Assembly (NCBI GenBank): GCA_013178375.1
Contig: JABLXQ010000060.1
Coordinates: forward strand, 1 to 64,000
DNA length: 64,000 bases
Reading direction: 5' to 3'
Source of the DNA: Gammaproteobacteria bacterium
Lineage (GTDB): Bacteria; Pseudomonadota; Gammaproteobacteria; Pseudomonadales; Ketobacteraceae
The notes beneath the pieces were generated by a model that ran no database searches, had not been told where the DNA came from, and saw nothing but the letters and a program-made list of their open reading frames with translations. Position 1 is the first letter of the stretch. Each line of letters starts with the position of its first letter. A program made the translations under genes and the position numbers. This document shows, piece after piece, positions 8,945 to 16,559 of this stretch.

Positions 8945-9856
8945 TTAACCCCTGGAAGCCATTGCAAAACTGTAGCGAAGGTGGTCGACATGGCCCGAGG
9001 GAGCCGGAGGAAAAATAACAGGATCATCGGTGTTGCGAATGGCTTCAATCTGCTCGGCAACCTGTTCAACGGTCCAGGCAGGCTGATATACGCCTTGCGT
9101 TTCAGCGGCATAGGCACGGGCTATACGGCCAGCAATGGCAATCAGCATCTCACCCGTTATGGTGCAACTCTCATGCGCCATCCAGGCCACTGCCGGTGCC
9201 ACAAGTTCCGGGTCCATGGGAGGATATTTGCTGGTATCCAGTCCCTCCGCCATGCGCGTCACTGCGCCGGGAAGAATAATATTGCTCTTCACACCGTATT
9301 CTTCGCCTTCGATAGCGGCAACATTGGACAAACCGATGAGCCCTGCTTTCGCCGCACTGTAATTGACTACGCCGCGATTTCCGTACAGGCCGTTGATCGA
9401 TCCTGTCAGCACAATGCGACCGTAACCGGCTTCGCACATATGGGGGAAGGCTGCACGCACAACATGAAATCCGCCCCGCAAGTGCACATCGAGGACACTT
9501 TCGAAATCCGCATATGACATTTCTTTCAACGCAGCCCGGCGCACAATGCCCGCGTTGTGAATGACAATATCGATCCGCCCATAATGATCCAGCGCAGCCT
9601 TGATAATCGCTTCGCCACCTTCAGGTGTCGCAACGGAATCGGTATTGGCCACAGCCTTGCCGCCGGCAGAAATGATCTCTTGCACCACCTGTTGCGCGGG
9701 ACCGATATCGTTGCCATCACCCGCCATGCTGACGCCGGGATCATTGACCACAACTTTCGCTCCCCGCGAAGCGAGAAGCTTGGCATATGCGGCTCCCAAC
9801 CCCCTGCCGGCCCCCGTGATTACTGCTACACGATCATCGAATCTCAACTCTGCCAT
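8945..9856 (-). CDS. SDR dehydrogenase, (3R)-hydroxyacyl-CoA dehydrogenase-like
   Basis: 303 residues. The N-terminal NAD-binding motif is TGAGRGLGAAYA, the NNAG-type segment reads IHNAGIVR, and the catalytic Ser and YxxxK lie in LTGSINGLYG and YSAAKAGLIG. The phrase VVVNDPG plus the insert before AQQVVQEI resembles the dehydrogenase part of MFE-2/HSD17B4-type enzymes that act on 3-hydroxyacyl-CoA. That role would fit after the enoyl-CoA hydratase. The gene is divergent from the CoA-transferase at 10237, and the intergenic region carries a fourth TGTnCGnACA dyad. Substrate assignment is inferred. Confidence 0.8.
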   Translation of the reverse strand: MAELRFDDRVAVITGAGRGLGAAYAKLLASRGAKVVVNDPGVSMAGDGNDIGPAQQVVQEIISAGGKAVANTDSVATPEGGEAIIKAALDHYGRIDIVIHNAGIVRRAALKEMSYADFESVLDVHLRGGFHVVRAAFPHMCEAGYGRIVLTGSINGLYGNRGVVNYSAAKAGLIGLSNVAAIEGEEYGVKSNIILPGAVTRMAEGLDTSKYPPMDPELVAPAVAWMAHESCTITGEMLIAIAGRIARAYAAETQGVYQPAWTVEQVAEQIEAIRNTDDPVIFPPAPSGHVDHLRYSFAMASRG

Positions 9857-10043
9857 TGGCTTAGCCCTGTTTATCGTTGTTTTACGGTCTACTGCTTAAC
9901 GCGCCGGGTGTCATATCGCTGGTACAAAGTATATATAGAACTACCCAGCCGCGGAACAACATGTCCATATATTTTTTACACGCGACTTATCAAAATATAT
10001 GAATTTTTGGCTAATTTACGGCGTTCAAATACATTAACGCCAT

Positions 10044-10059
10044 ATTTGTCCGTACAAAT
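10044..10059. promoter_or_regulatory. Candidate GntR operator (site 4)
   Basis: ATTTGTCCGTACAAAT: perfect 6-bp arms around CCGT. It sits between the divergent SDR and CoA-transferase genes and matches the sites at 1714, 1787 and 8721. Confidence 0.55.
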
Positions 10060-10170
10060 TAACAAGATAATATCAACAGCCCCCTGACATACGGCAACAG
10101 CGGACAGCACCCACCTGTAACGTTCACCCGACAGAATTCCTGCGTTGACCGGATAAACCGCTTGCAACAT

Positions 10171-10189
10171 AACTGACTAAACGTTAGTT
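10171..10189. promoter_or_regulatory. Candidate TetR-type operator
   Basis: AACTGAC and GTTAGTT arms (6 of 7 positions symmetric) with a 5-nt spacer, 48 bp before the CoA-transferase start. A TetR gene lies just downstream at 11455-12138, and an identical half-site AACTGAC occurs at 12149-12155 beside its start. Confidence 0.45.
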
Positions 10190-10236
10190 TAATGAAAGAG
10201 CAACAATAGAGCAACCCGCTGCAAGGGACTCGTTCC

Positions 10237-11493
10237 ATGACGCCGGCCACTTCCCTCGACACCCTGCCCCTCGCCCTGAGCGCCAATCTGGCGCTTGCGC
10301 GATTCAGACAAGTGGCGCAAATCAAAGACGAGCAGCTCACCGGCGCCAACTTGCTGTATGAACGCGCTTTCATGTTGGGACTTGTGCCCACGCCCACGTT
10401 CTCCCCGAATGGGAGTTGCCATTTACTGCCCTGTCGCGATGCGCTGCTCGCCGTCAATCTGCCGCGCAGCTCGGACTGGGAATTATTGCCTGCCTGGCTT
10501 GGACCCTGGCGAGATAATCTGACCATTGCACCGGGCGACTGGCCTGCACTGGAGCATCAATGTCGGGAGCTTGCCGCAGGCGATCTGTTACAGCAGGCGC
10601 ACAGCCTGGGATTGGCAGTAGCGGTTGCCGATGAACTGCCACCGCCGCCCTCACAGCCGATTCAAATCCAATGTTTTCATCATCGCAGCAGGACAACATC
10701 GCAGCGGCGCAAAGACATCCCTCTGGTAGTGGACCTGTCTTCCCTCTGGGCCGGCCCACTGTGCGGCTATTTGTTGCAGAAAGCAGGCTGTCGGGTGATC
10801 AAGGTAGAAGGTTTGAACCGCCTCGATGGCGCCCGCACCGGATTTCCGGATTTTTACCAGCTGCTGAATCAGGGCAAGGAATCTGTGGCTCTGGATTTTA
10901 AATCTGCGGCCGACATCGAGCGGCTGAAACAACTGATCGCCCACGCGGACATTGTGATTGAAGCATCAAGACCCCGAGCACTTCACAACATCGGCATTCA
11001 CGCCGAACACTGGGTGCAATCGCAGCCGGGACGGGTCTGGCTGAGCATTACAGGATATGGCCGGCATGGAGCCGATGGTGCGCGCGTCGGCTTTGGCGAC
11101 GATACAGCAACCGCTGCGGGGCTCAGCCGGATCATGTTTGAAGCAACGGGTGACTATCAGATTGTGGGTGATGCCATTGCCGATCCATTGACAGGCATTC
11201 ACGCCGCGCTGTCTGCCTGGCAAAGCTATCTGGCTGGTGGCAATGAATTAATATCCATATCGTTGCGGGATACGGTGTCCTTTTGTCTGCACAATGAATT
11301 GAATCTGGCTCGTGAACATGCGCTGGAATCCTGCCGGCGGTGGCGTCGGCTGGGCAATCAACTGGATCAACTTTTTCCAACCGGACCCCGCATTCCGGCG
11401 ACCGATTGCGCAGCACCCGGTCAGCACAATGCATCTGTATTTGCAGAACTGGATTTATTCGCTGGGGCCTTTCACCAGCAACATCATCCATAA
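10237..11493 (+). CDS. Class III CoA-transferase, apparently circularly permuted
   Basis: 418 residues. The segment that normally begins a CaiB/BaiF protein (IPLVVDLSSLWAGPLC, then LQKAGCRVIKVEG) starts only at about residue 163. The first 140 residues (CHLLPCRDALLAVNLPRSSD and following) look like the small domain that normally follows the CoA-binding half. The probable catalytic Asp is in AIADPLTGIHAAL, and the end (APGQHNASVFAEL) resembles a normal family C-terminus. It should activate a carboxylic acid by CoA transfer. Its last 39 bp overlap the 3' end of the convergent TetR gene. The permutation call rests on my motif comparison and needs a structural alignment. Confidence 0.75.
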   Translation: MTPATSLDTLPLALSANLALARFRQVAQIKDEQLTGANLLYERAFMLGLVPTPTFSPNGSCHLLPCRDALLAVNLPRSSDWELLPAWLGPWRDNLTIAPGDWPALEHQCRELAAGDLLQQAHSLGLAVAVADELPPPPSQPIQIQCFHHRSRTTSQRRKDIPLVVDLSSLWAGPLCGYLLQKAGCRVIKVEGLNRLDGARTGFPDFYQLLNQGKESVALDFKSAADIERLKQLIAHADIVIEASRPRALHNIGIHAEHWVQSQPGRVWLSITGYGRHGADGARVGFGDDTATAAGLSRIMFEATGDYQIVGDAIADPLTGIHAALSAWQSYLAGGNELISISLRDTVSFCLHNELNLAREHALESCRRWRRLGNQLDQLFPTGPRIPATDCAAPGQHNASVFAELDLFAGAFHQQHHP

Positions 11494-12138
11494 CTCCTTG
11501 ATCGCGTCGTTCAGTTTTTTACGGGTGATGCGCGTAGGCCCCGTCATGGCCCGGAAATTGGCTCCCGCCAGACGCTCCATTGCGGTGAACAACACCAGCA
11601 CCAATGACAGGGGATTTTTAGCGTGGGGCTGGGCCGCGGCCACTTTTTTTTCCAGGCCTTCGATAATGTCCCGGGTGGAATCCAGCCGGAACTGCAGGAA
11701 ACGGAGATTGCCCTGGTCCGCTTCCTGATTGCGAATGCGCAGTTCCACCGAATGTTTTTCCCAGACATTCATATAGGAATCAACAAACTCGGACACCATG
11801 GCATCCATGTTGTCCATGGTCCATTCGCGGTTCAGCACATCCATGATGCTGTTTAGGTCCTGATCGGCCTCTTCCACACAAGCGAACAGCACATCCTCGA
11901 TATCGGTGAAATACACGTAAAAAGTGGAGGTTGATGTGTCGGCCTCGTAGGCGACATCAGCGACAGTGAGATCCTTGTAGGAAGAGTCCCTGATGAGTTC
12001 AAGCGCTTTTTCCATAATCCGCTTGCGCATGACAAGGCCCTTGCGGCCCATCTTCTGCCCATGCTTGTTCAGCAGCGTCTTTTCCACCCTGATGTCTCCA
12101 CAAATACCGCAAACGAGGCTCGCCAGTTTCTGCAACAT
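11455..12138 (-). CDS. TetR-family transcriptional regulator
   Basis: About 227 residues from the ATG at 12138; in-frame starts at 12147 (TTG), 12060 and 12039 are also possible, the last having AAGGG upstream. The helix-turn-helix is clear (ALELIRDSSYKDLTVADVAY, then STSTFYVYFTDIEDVLFA). The C-terminal ligand domain is of unassigned class. It overlaps the permuted CoA-transferase gene tail to tail. It is divergent from the amidohydrolase gene and could control both through the dyads at 10171-10189 and the half-site near 12149. An N-terminal extension with cysteines (LVCGICGDI) appears only if the distal start is used. Confidence 0.85.
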   Translation of the reverse strand: MLQKLASLVCGICGDIRVEKTLLNKHGQKMGRKGLVMRKRIMEKALELIRDSSYKDLTVADVAYEADTSTSTFYVYFTDIEDVLFACVEEADQDLNSIMDVLNREWTMDNMDAMVSEFVDSYMNVWEKHSVELRIRNQEADQGNLRFLQFRLDSTRDIIEGLEKKVAAAQPHAKNPLSLVLVLFTAMERLAGANFRAMTGPTRITRKKLNDAIKELWMMLLVKGPSE

Positions 12139-12279
12139 GCCACGCAATAACTGACGATTATTATCTTTTATGGTAGTTTATGCAAATGCGCGCAAGCTTG
12201 AATAGCCAAATATCCGACTGCGGGCGCAAAGCTCAACAGAGAAAACCAAGCAATATGCATTCAATGATAGAGTCTTGAA

Positions 12280-13668
12280 ATGTTGATCAGGAACGCCGAA
12301 ATCTATCAGGCAGGTTTGAATGATCTGCGCATCGACCGGGGCATCATCAGCGATATCGGCCGCCTTTCCTGTCGTCCCGGCGAAACCGTTGTGGAAGCGC
12401 TCGGCGGCGCACTGCTCCCGGGCCTCAACGATCATCATATTCATTTCCTCAGTTTTGCTGCATCCCTGGCTTCTGTTGATTGCAGTCCTGCGGCTGTGGC
12501 CAATAGCGAGGGGCTTGCAACACGGTTGCGACAGCAACTCCCAAGCAATGCGTGGCTGAGAGGATTCGGGTACCACGAAAGCATCGCTGGCGACATTGAT
12601 TGCCACTGGCTGGATTGTCACTGTCCGAACCGCCCCGCCAGAATCCAGCACCGCTCTGGAAGACTGTGGATTTTCAATTCAGCAGGGCTTGCGATTCTGC
12701 AACAGGCTATTCATTTGCAAAAATCGCCACCGCAGCTGCCCGCAGAAAGCCTCAAATCAGGCCGTTTTTACGATAGCGACCAAGCATTGACTGCCCTGCT
12801 GGGCCGTCACTTGCCACCGGTAAAACAGGCAAGTGAAAAACTGGCATCCTGTGGTATTACCGGCTTTTCTGATATGACACCATCGAATGACCGGGACACT
12901 TTTGCATTGTTCCAGTGCCTGAAGCTGGAAAATTCGATTCTGCAGAATATTCAGCTGGCCCGGAATTCAACATTCACTTCAGAGGAAACGGCCACAACCA
13001 TTTCTTCCGGCCCGGTGAAAATCCATTTACACGAAAATCGCCTGCCCGCATTACAGGAATTGGTGGAACGCATTCAGGCAAGCCACACAGCGGGCGTCGC
13101 TGTCGCGATCCATTGCGTTACCGAAATCGAGCTTCTGTTCAGCCTTGCGGCACTGGAGGAAGCCGGCACCATTGCGGGCGATCGCATTGAACACGCAGCT
13201 GTCACGCCGGAGCATGCGCTCGATCGAATGCAGGCGCTGGGTGTGACGGTGGTAACCCAGCCGCACTTCATACTGGAAAAAGGTGACTCCTATCTGCGCG
13301 ACGTCGAATCCGTCGACCACGAATCACTTTACCGCTGCCACACTTTTCTGAACTGGAATATTCCCCTGGCCGGAAGCTCTGACGCACCTTTCGGCTCAGC
13401 CGATCCCTGGACAGCCATGCGTGCAGCTGTATCACGCCGCACTGCATCCGGAACTTTGCTCGGCCACAACGAAGCATTAAACCCTGAACAGGCGCTGGCA
13501 CTTTTTCTGGGTTCACTGGAAGCACCTGGCCAAGCACGCAAAATCCAACCCGGCGCGGCCGCCGACCTGTGTTTGCTCAAACATCCTTGGGCAGTTGCCA
13601 GAACACGCCTGACAAGCGACGACGTTCAATTTGTCCTGAGCAAGGGACAGCCGATATACAGAAAATAA
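12280..13668 (+). CDS. Amidohydrolase family protein (YtcJ-like, amidohydrolase 3)
   Basis: 462 residues with the composite beta-sandwich plus TIM-barrel layout. The metal-binding HxH is in LNDHHIHF (about residue 55). Further histidines occur in IHLHEN and AIHCVTE, and the C-terminal aspartate is in GSSDAPFGSADPWTAM. The tail GAAADLCLLKHPW rejoins the N-terminal sandwich. The family hydrolyses amide, ester or ring C-N bonds with one or two metal ions. Divergent from TetR and next to permuted CoA enzymes, it may open or deprotect the substrate of this sub-cluster. The actual substrate is unknown. Confidence 0.8.
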   Translation: MLIRNAEIYQAGLNDLRIDRGIISDIGRLSCRPGETVVEALGGALLPGLNDHHIHFLSFAASLASVDCSPAAVANSEGLATRLRQQLPSNAWLRGFGYHESIAGDIDCHWLDCHCPNRPARIQHRSGRLWIFNSAGLAILQQAIHLQKSPPQLPAESLKSGRFYDSDQALTALLGRHLPPVKQASEKLASCGITGFSDMTPSNDRDTFALFQCLKLENSILQNIQLARNSTFTSEETATTISSGPVKIHLHENRLPALQELVERIQASHTAGVAVAIHCVTEIELLFSLAALEEAGTIAGDRIEHAAVTPEHALDRMQALGVTVVTQPHFILEKGDSYLRDVESVDHESLYRCHTFLNWNIPLAGSSDAPFGSADPWTAMRAAVSRRTASGTLLGHNEALNPEQALALFLGSLEAPGQARKIQPGAAADLCLLKHPWAVARTRLTSDDVQFVLSKGQPIYRK

Positions 13669-13714
13669 CTGGCTTCAGCAAAGCTGATAGCGAATAAAAG
13701 TGGTCACAGCGAAT

Positions 13715-14722
13715 TCAGCCAGGCTGGTCCGCGACAATCCCGTCAATCAGCCCCCACTCCAGCGCTTTTTGCGCATCGATTTTTTTGTTCATCAATACCA
13801 GATAGGCAGTTCGCCGCCGCCCTATCCGGCGCGAAATACTGACACAGCCTCCGGCACCAGGAATCAATCCCATGGACAATTCGGGCAGCCAGAATACCGT
13901 TTTCGGAGCAGCGGTAAGATAACCGGCACAGGCAGGCAGCTCGATGCCGCTGCCAATGCAGGCCTTGTGCACATGAAAATGATAGCGATCCGCCGCAGAC
14001 AACAGCAGTTTTGCCGGCGAGACTTGTGACCGGATCATATGCCCCATCGCCGGTGAACCCACTTTTCCAAACTCAGTCAACTCGCCACCGGTACAAAAGC
14101 AACGCCCCGTTGAAGTAACACTGACCTGGCGGATGGATGTATCCAGCTCCACCAGTTTGAACACTTCTGCCAGCGCATCCCGCATTTCCGCCGTATAGGC
14201 ATTGCTGTTTTCCGGCCGGTTCAACACCAGGGTGAGTTGGTCCCCGCATCGATTCGACAACACGGGCGGGCCACTTTCCTTGACGGGTGTTGCAGGATTC
14301 TTTTCCTGATGCTGCGTCAGCCAGCGTTTGAATTCTTCACCGGATTGCAATGTGGCATAGCCAAGCGATTCAACGACCAACCCGTCCTCGGGCGACAAAT
14401 GCTCGATGGATCGCAGCACCTGAACCAGCACGGATGCAGCCTGGGGATTGGCTGCTATGCGGCGCAGCATTGTATTGAGCTCAGCGCTGCTTTCTACGAT
14501 GGCATCGGCGCAGCTGGCGGCTGCCGAAGATTCCGAACCCACACCAATTACCGGACATGGTTGTTGTCGGCTCCAGCGCTCCACCTGCAGCAATTCGCTT
14601 TCACTCAACAAGGACAGACTATCCAGATCCAGCACAATGGCCGGGTCGCCACTGTCCTCCAGCAAATCCACGGCAGATTGGAGCAAGGCCGATTGAATGG
14701 TATTTCTGTCGAGCAAGCTCAT
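13715..14722 (-). CDS. Enoyl-CoA hydratase/isomerase family protein, apparently circularly permuted
   Basis: 335 residues. The recognisable crotonase core begins near residue 160 (LTLVLNRPENSNAY). It carries oxyanion-hole segments GRCFCTGGELTEFG and ACIGSGIELPACAGYL, then LGLIPGAGGCVSISRRIGRR, and stops right after the GLIDGIV strand, without the usual C-terminal helices. Those helices seem to be at the N-terminus (LRRIAANPQAASVLVQVLRS, then VESLGYATLQSGEEF). So the chain looks permuted, like its neighbour at 10237. The canonical catalytic glutamate appears present in WLPELSMG. It is convergent to the amidohydrolase. Function in CoA-thioester catabolism is inferred. Confidence 0.75.
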   Translation of the reverse strand: MSLLDRNTIQSALLQSAVDLLEDSGDPAIVLDLDSLSLLSESELLQVERWSRQQPCPVIGVGSESSAAASCADAIVESSAELNTMLRRIAANPQAASVLVQVLRSIEHLSPEDGLVVESLGYATLQSGEEFKRWLTQHQEKNPATPVKESGPPVLSNRCGDQLTLVLNRPENSNAYTAEMRDALAEVFKLVELDTSIRQVSVTSTGRCFCTGGELTEFGKVGSPAMGHMIRSQVSPAKLLLSAADRYHFHVHKACIGSGIELPACAGYLTAAPKTVFWLPELSMGLIPGAGGCVSISRRIGRRRTAYLVLMNKKIDAQKALEWGLIDGIVADQPG

Positions 14723-14794
14723 GAGGTCGGTATTCCCGGGTCGCAGGTGCCAGCAAGATCCTGCTCACATTCTAATGAGACCTGCTTGCAGAAC

Positions 14795-15208
14795 TTACGG
14801 TTGCGACAGTTCAATCGCATGCTTTTGCAACAGCTCGTTGACTGGCTTGATGACGTAGAATTTGTTCTGGATGTAGTCAGCATGAACCACTTCGCCATCC
14901 CAGATGATGATATCCAGATCGATGCAGCGGGGACCAGACTTTATGGGCCCCTTCACCCGACCAAGCCTGGTTTCGATACCTTTCAGGTATTGGTTGAATT
15001 CGTCATAGGACATATCCGTGCCCAACAGGTAGGCCCCATTATGAAAATCGGGCTGGTCCTGATAGCCGTCAGGCGCGGTTCTAATCACCTCGGCCTCACC
15101 CAGAAACGCCACTTCATTTTTCAGGATATCCCGGGAATTCTGCAGGTTTTGCTCGGGATCAATATTGGACCCCACAGACACAATAGCGAGATGAAGCGTT
15201 TCACGCAT
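14795..15208 (-). CDS. folK: 2-amino-4-hydroxy-6-hydroxymethyldihydropteridine pyrophosphokinase (HPPK)-like
   Basis: 137 residues, shorter than the usual near-160. The N-terminal SVGSNIDPEQNLQNS and the signature GPRCIDLDIIIW are characteristic of HPPK, which pyrophosphorylates 6-hydroxymethyl-dihydropterin in folate synthesis; the two aspartates of DLD bind magnesium. The C-terminal region is divergent (FYVIKPVNELL in place of the usual R-FVL-PL pattern), so it may be a paralogue rather than the housekeeping enzyme. It starts 20 bp after a pteridine-reductase-like gene, which supports a pterin role. Confidence 0.75.
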   Translation of the reverse strand: MRETLHLAIVSVGSNIDPEQNLQNSRDILKNEVAFLGEAEVIRTAPDGYQDQPDFHNGAYLLGTDMSYDEFNQYLKGIETRLGRVKGPIKSGPRCIDLDIIIWDGEVVHADYIQNKFYVIKPVNELLQKHAIELSQP

Positions 15209-15228
15209 GATGGCTTGGCCTGAATTCG

Positions 15229-15984
15229 TTATTGTTTATCCGGAAAATTTTCGGAATTCCTGCCCACCTGATTCAGGGATTCCCCACCATCGACAAAAAG
15301 TATCTGCCCCGTGACAAAATCGTTTTTCAGAAGATAGTCAAGTGCCGTCATCAGTTGAACGTCACTACCCTTCTTCCCGAGCGGTATGCCTTCAATCCGC
15401 CAGCTCAGATAAGCACTGTCCCTGGATTCCATGGGCAGCGTCACGCCCGGTGCAATACCATTGACACGAATATCCGGAGCGAACTCCAGCGCCGCCATTC
15501 TGGTAAATTCAGCCAGCGATTTTTTCGATAACAGGTAAGCGGAATACTGATACTGGTGGTAGGCAATTTTGTTGTCGAGGATGTTGATGACCTGGCCCTT
15601 GCCAATGCGTCGAGCAAAACTGCCGGCCAACAGAAAGGGCGTAACAAAATTCACCCTGAACTGGGATTCCAGCAGCGCCCTGCTGGTGTTCTGTGACAGC
15701 GCTGGCTGGTAGGCCGACGCATTGTTTATCACGCATTCAAGATTGGGAAAACGGGACTGCACATTCGCGATAAAGTCATCGGTATCGAATGGTTCCATGA
15801 AATCCTGAACGAATATTTCACATTTCCGCCCCAAACTGCGCAGCTCCTGCGCCAGCTGTCTAGCATCTTCCAATGAAGCGTTGCAATGCAGCGCAAGATC
15901 GTAACCCAGGGTTGCCATATGCCTGGCAAACAGACTTCCCAATCGGGTACCTGCCCCAGTAACCAGAACTGCCGGAGAATTCAT
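15229..15984 (-). CDS. SDR oxidoreductase, FolM/pteridine-reductase-like
   Basis: 251 residues from the ATG at 15984; an upstream in-frame start at 16005 is less likely. The cofactor motif TGAGTRLG has the arginine typical of NADPH-dependent pteridine reductases and FolM. NNASAYQP, the catalytic YLLSKKSLAEF and VNGIAPGVTLP follow, with VTGQILFVDGG at the end. FolM reduces dihydromonapterin or dihydrofolate. The HPPK-like gene directly downstream supports a pterin or folate-related function, though a generic SDR role remains possible. Confidence 0.7.
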   Translation of the reverse strand: MNSPAVLVTGAGTRLGSLFARHMATLGYDLALHCNASLEDARQLAQELRSLGRKCEIFVQDFMEPFDTDDFIANVQSRFPNLECVINNASAYQPALSQNTSRALLESQFRVNFVTPFLLAGSFARRIGKGQVINILDNKIAYHQYQYSAYLLSKKSLAEFTRMAALEFAPDIRVNGIAPGVTLPMESRDSAYLSWRIEGIPLGKKGSDVQLMTALDYLLKNDFVTGQILFVDGGESLNQVGRNSENFPDKQ

Positions 15985-16406
15985 TTGCGATACCGCCAAT
16001 AGCAATTTTCGAGGTTATCTCAAATAACGGACGAAAAGTCAACTATTTGAACGAAACCAAATCCGCTGCAACACACAGATCCACGCACCCGAAAGCCCAG
16101 CATGAAAAAACACCCATAAAAATCCGGGCTAAAGTCTGGATGCTTTGCCGCTGCAACAGGGAGTCGCGTCCATGCGGATTACAGCGCCAGCTCCGAAAAT
16201 TGACTGAGTGTATTCATTATTGAAATAGCACCCACCAGCTTTCCGATTGCCGACTACCAGTTTGGCCTTCCATAGCGCTATACCGCAACGCCCCAGATCG
16301 CGCCGGCATGAAACGCCCTGCCGTGAAAATTCTTGTTGCCAGATATGGAACACTGTATATCATACTTAACTATGGCATACAGTGTTCCATAGATAGAGGT
16401 GAGCTT
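15985..16406. other. Gene-free 422-bp region
   Basis: No gene is visible before the small membrane protein at 16407. The only strong structure is the 15-bp inverted repeat at 16344-16391. Confidence 0.5.
16344..16391. promoter_or_regulatory. Perfect 15-bp inverted repeat upstream of the NorDQ cluster
   Basis: TATGGAACACTGTAT (16344-16358) is repeated inverted without mismatch at 16377-16391, with an 18-nt spacer. No T-run follows, so it is not an intrinsic terminator. It ends 16 bp before the start codon of the 32-residue membrane protein, overlapping or adjoining its ribosome binding site, and may be an operator for a dimeric regulator or a translation-control hairpin. Confidence 0.75.
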
Positions 16407-16505
16407 ATGTGGGTAGATATCCTTCGTCTCTTCGTCGCCTTTGGTGGCGTCGTTCTGATTATTGCCTTCTGGTACTGGCTGATGGATTCAATCGGCACGT
16501 TTTGA
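16407..16505 (+). CDS. Small single-pass membrane protein (32 residues)
   Basis: Begins MWVDILRLF and ends SIGTF; residues about 6-26 form one hydrophobic helix rich in aromatic residues (IIAFWYWLM). A good ribosome binding site (AGAGGTGAG) lies just upstream. It is the first reading frame of the NorD/NorQ cluster and directly follows a perfect inverted repeat. Such tiny hydrophobic proteins are often subunits or assembly factors of membrane enzyme complexes. I do not recognise the family. Confidence 0.6.
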   Translation: MWVDILRLFVAFGGVVLIIAFWYWLMDSIGTF

Positions 16506-16559
16506 AGACAGGTTCCAGCCACACCAACCCATAACAACGACGTTATAGCGCCGCCCAAC

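Larger units (their letters stand above)
9857..10236. other. Divergent promoter region (380 bp)
   Basis: AT-rich, no gene seen. It contains a GntR-type dyad at 10044-10059, a half-site near 9961, and a TetR-type dyad at 10171-10189. Confidence 0.6.
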
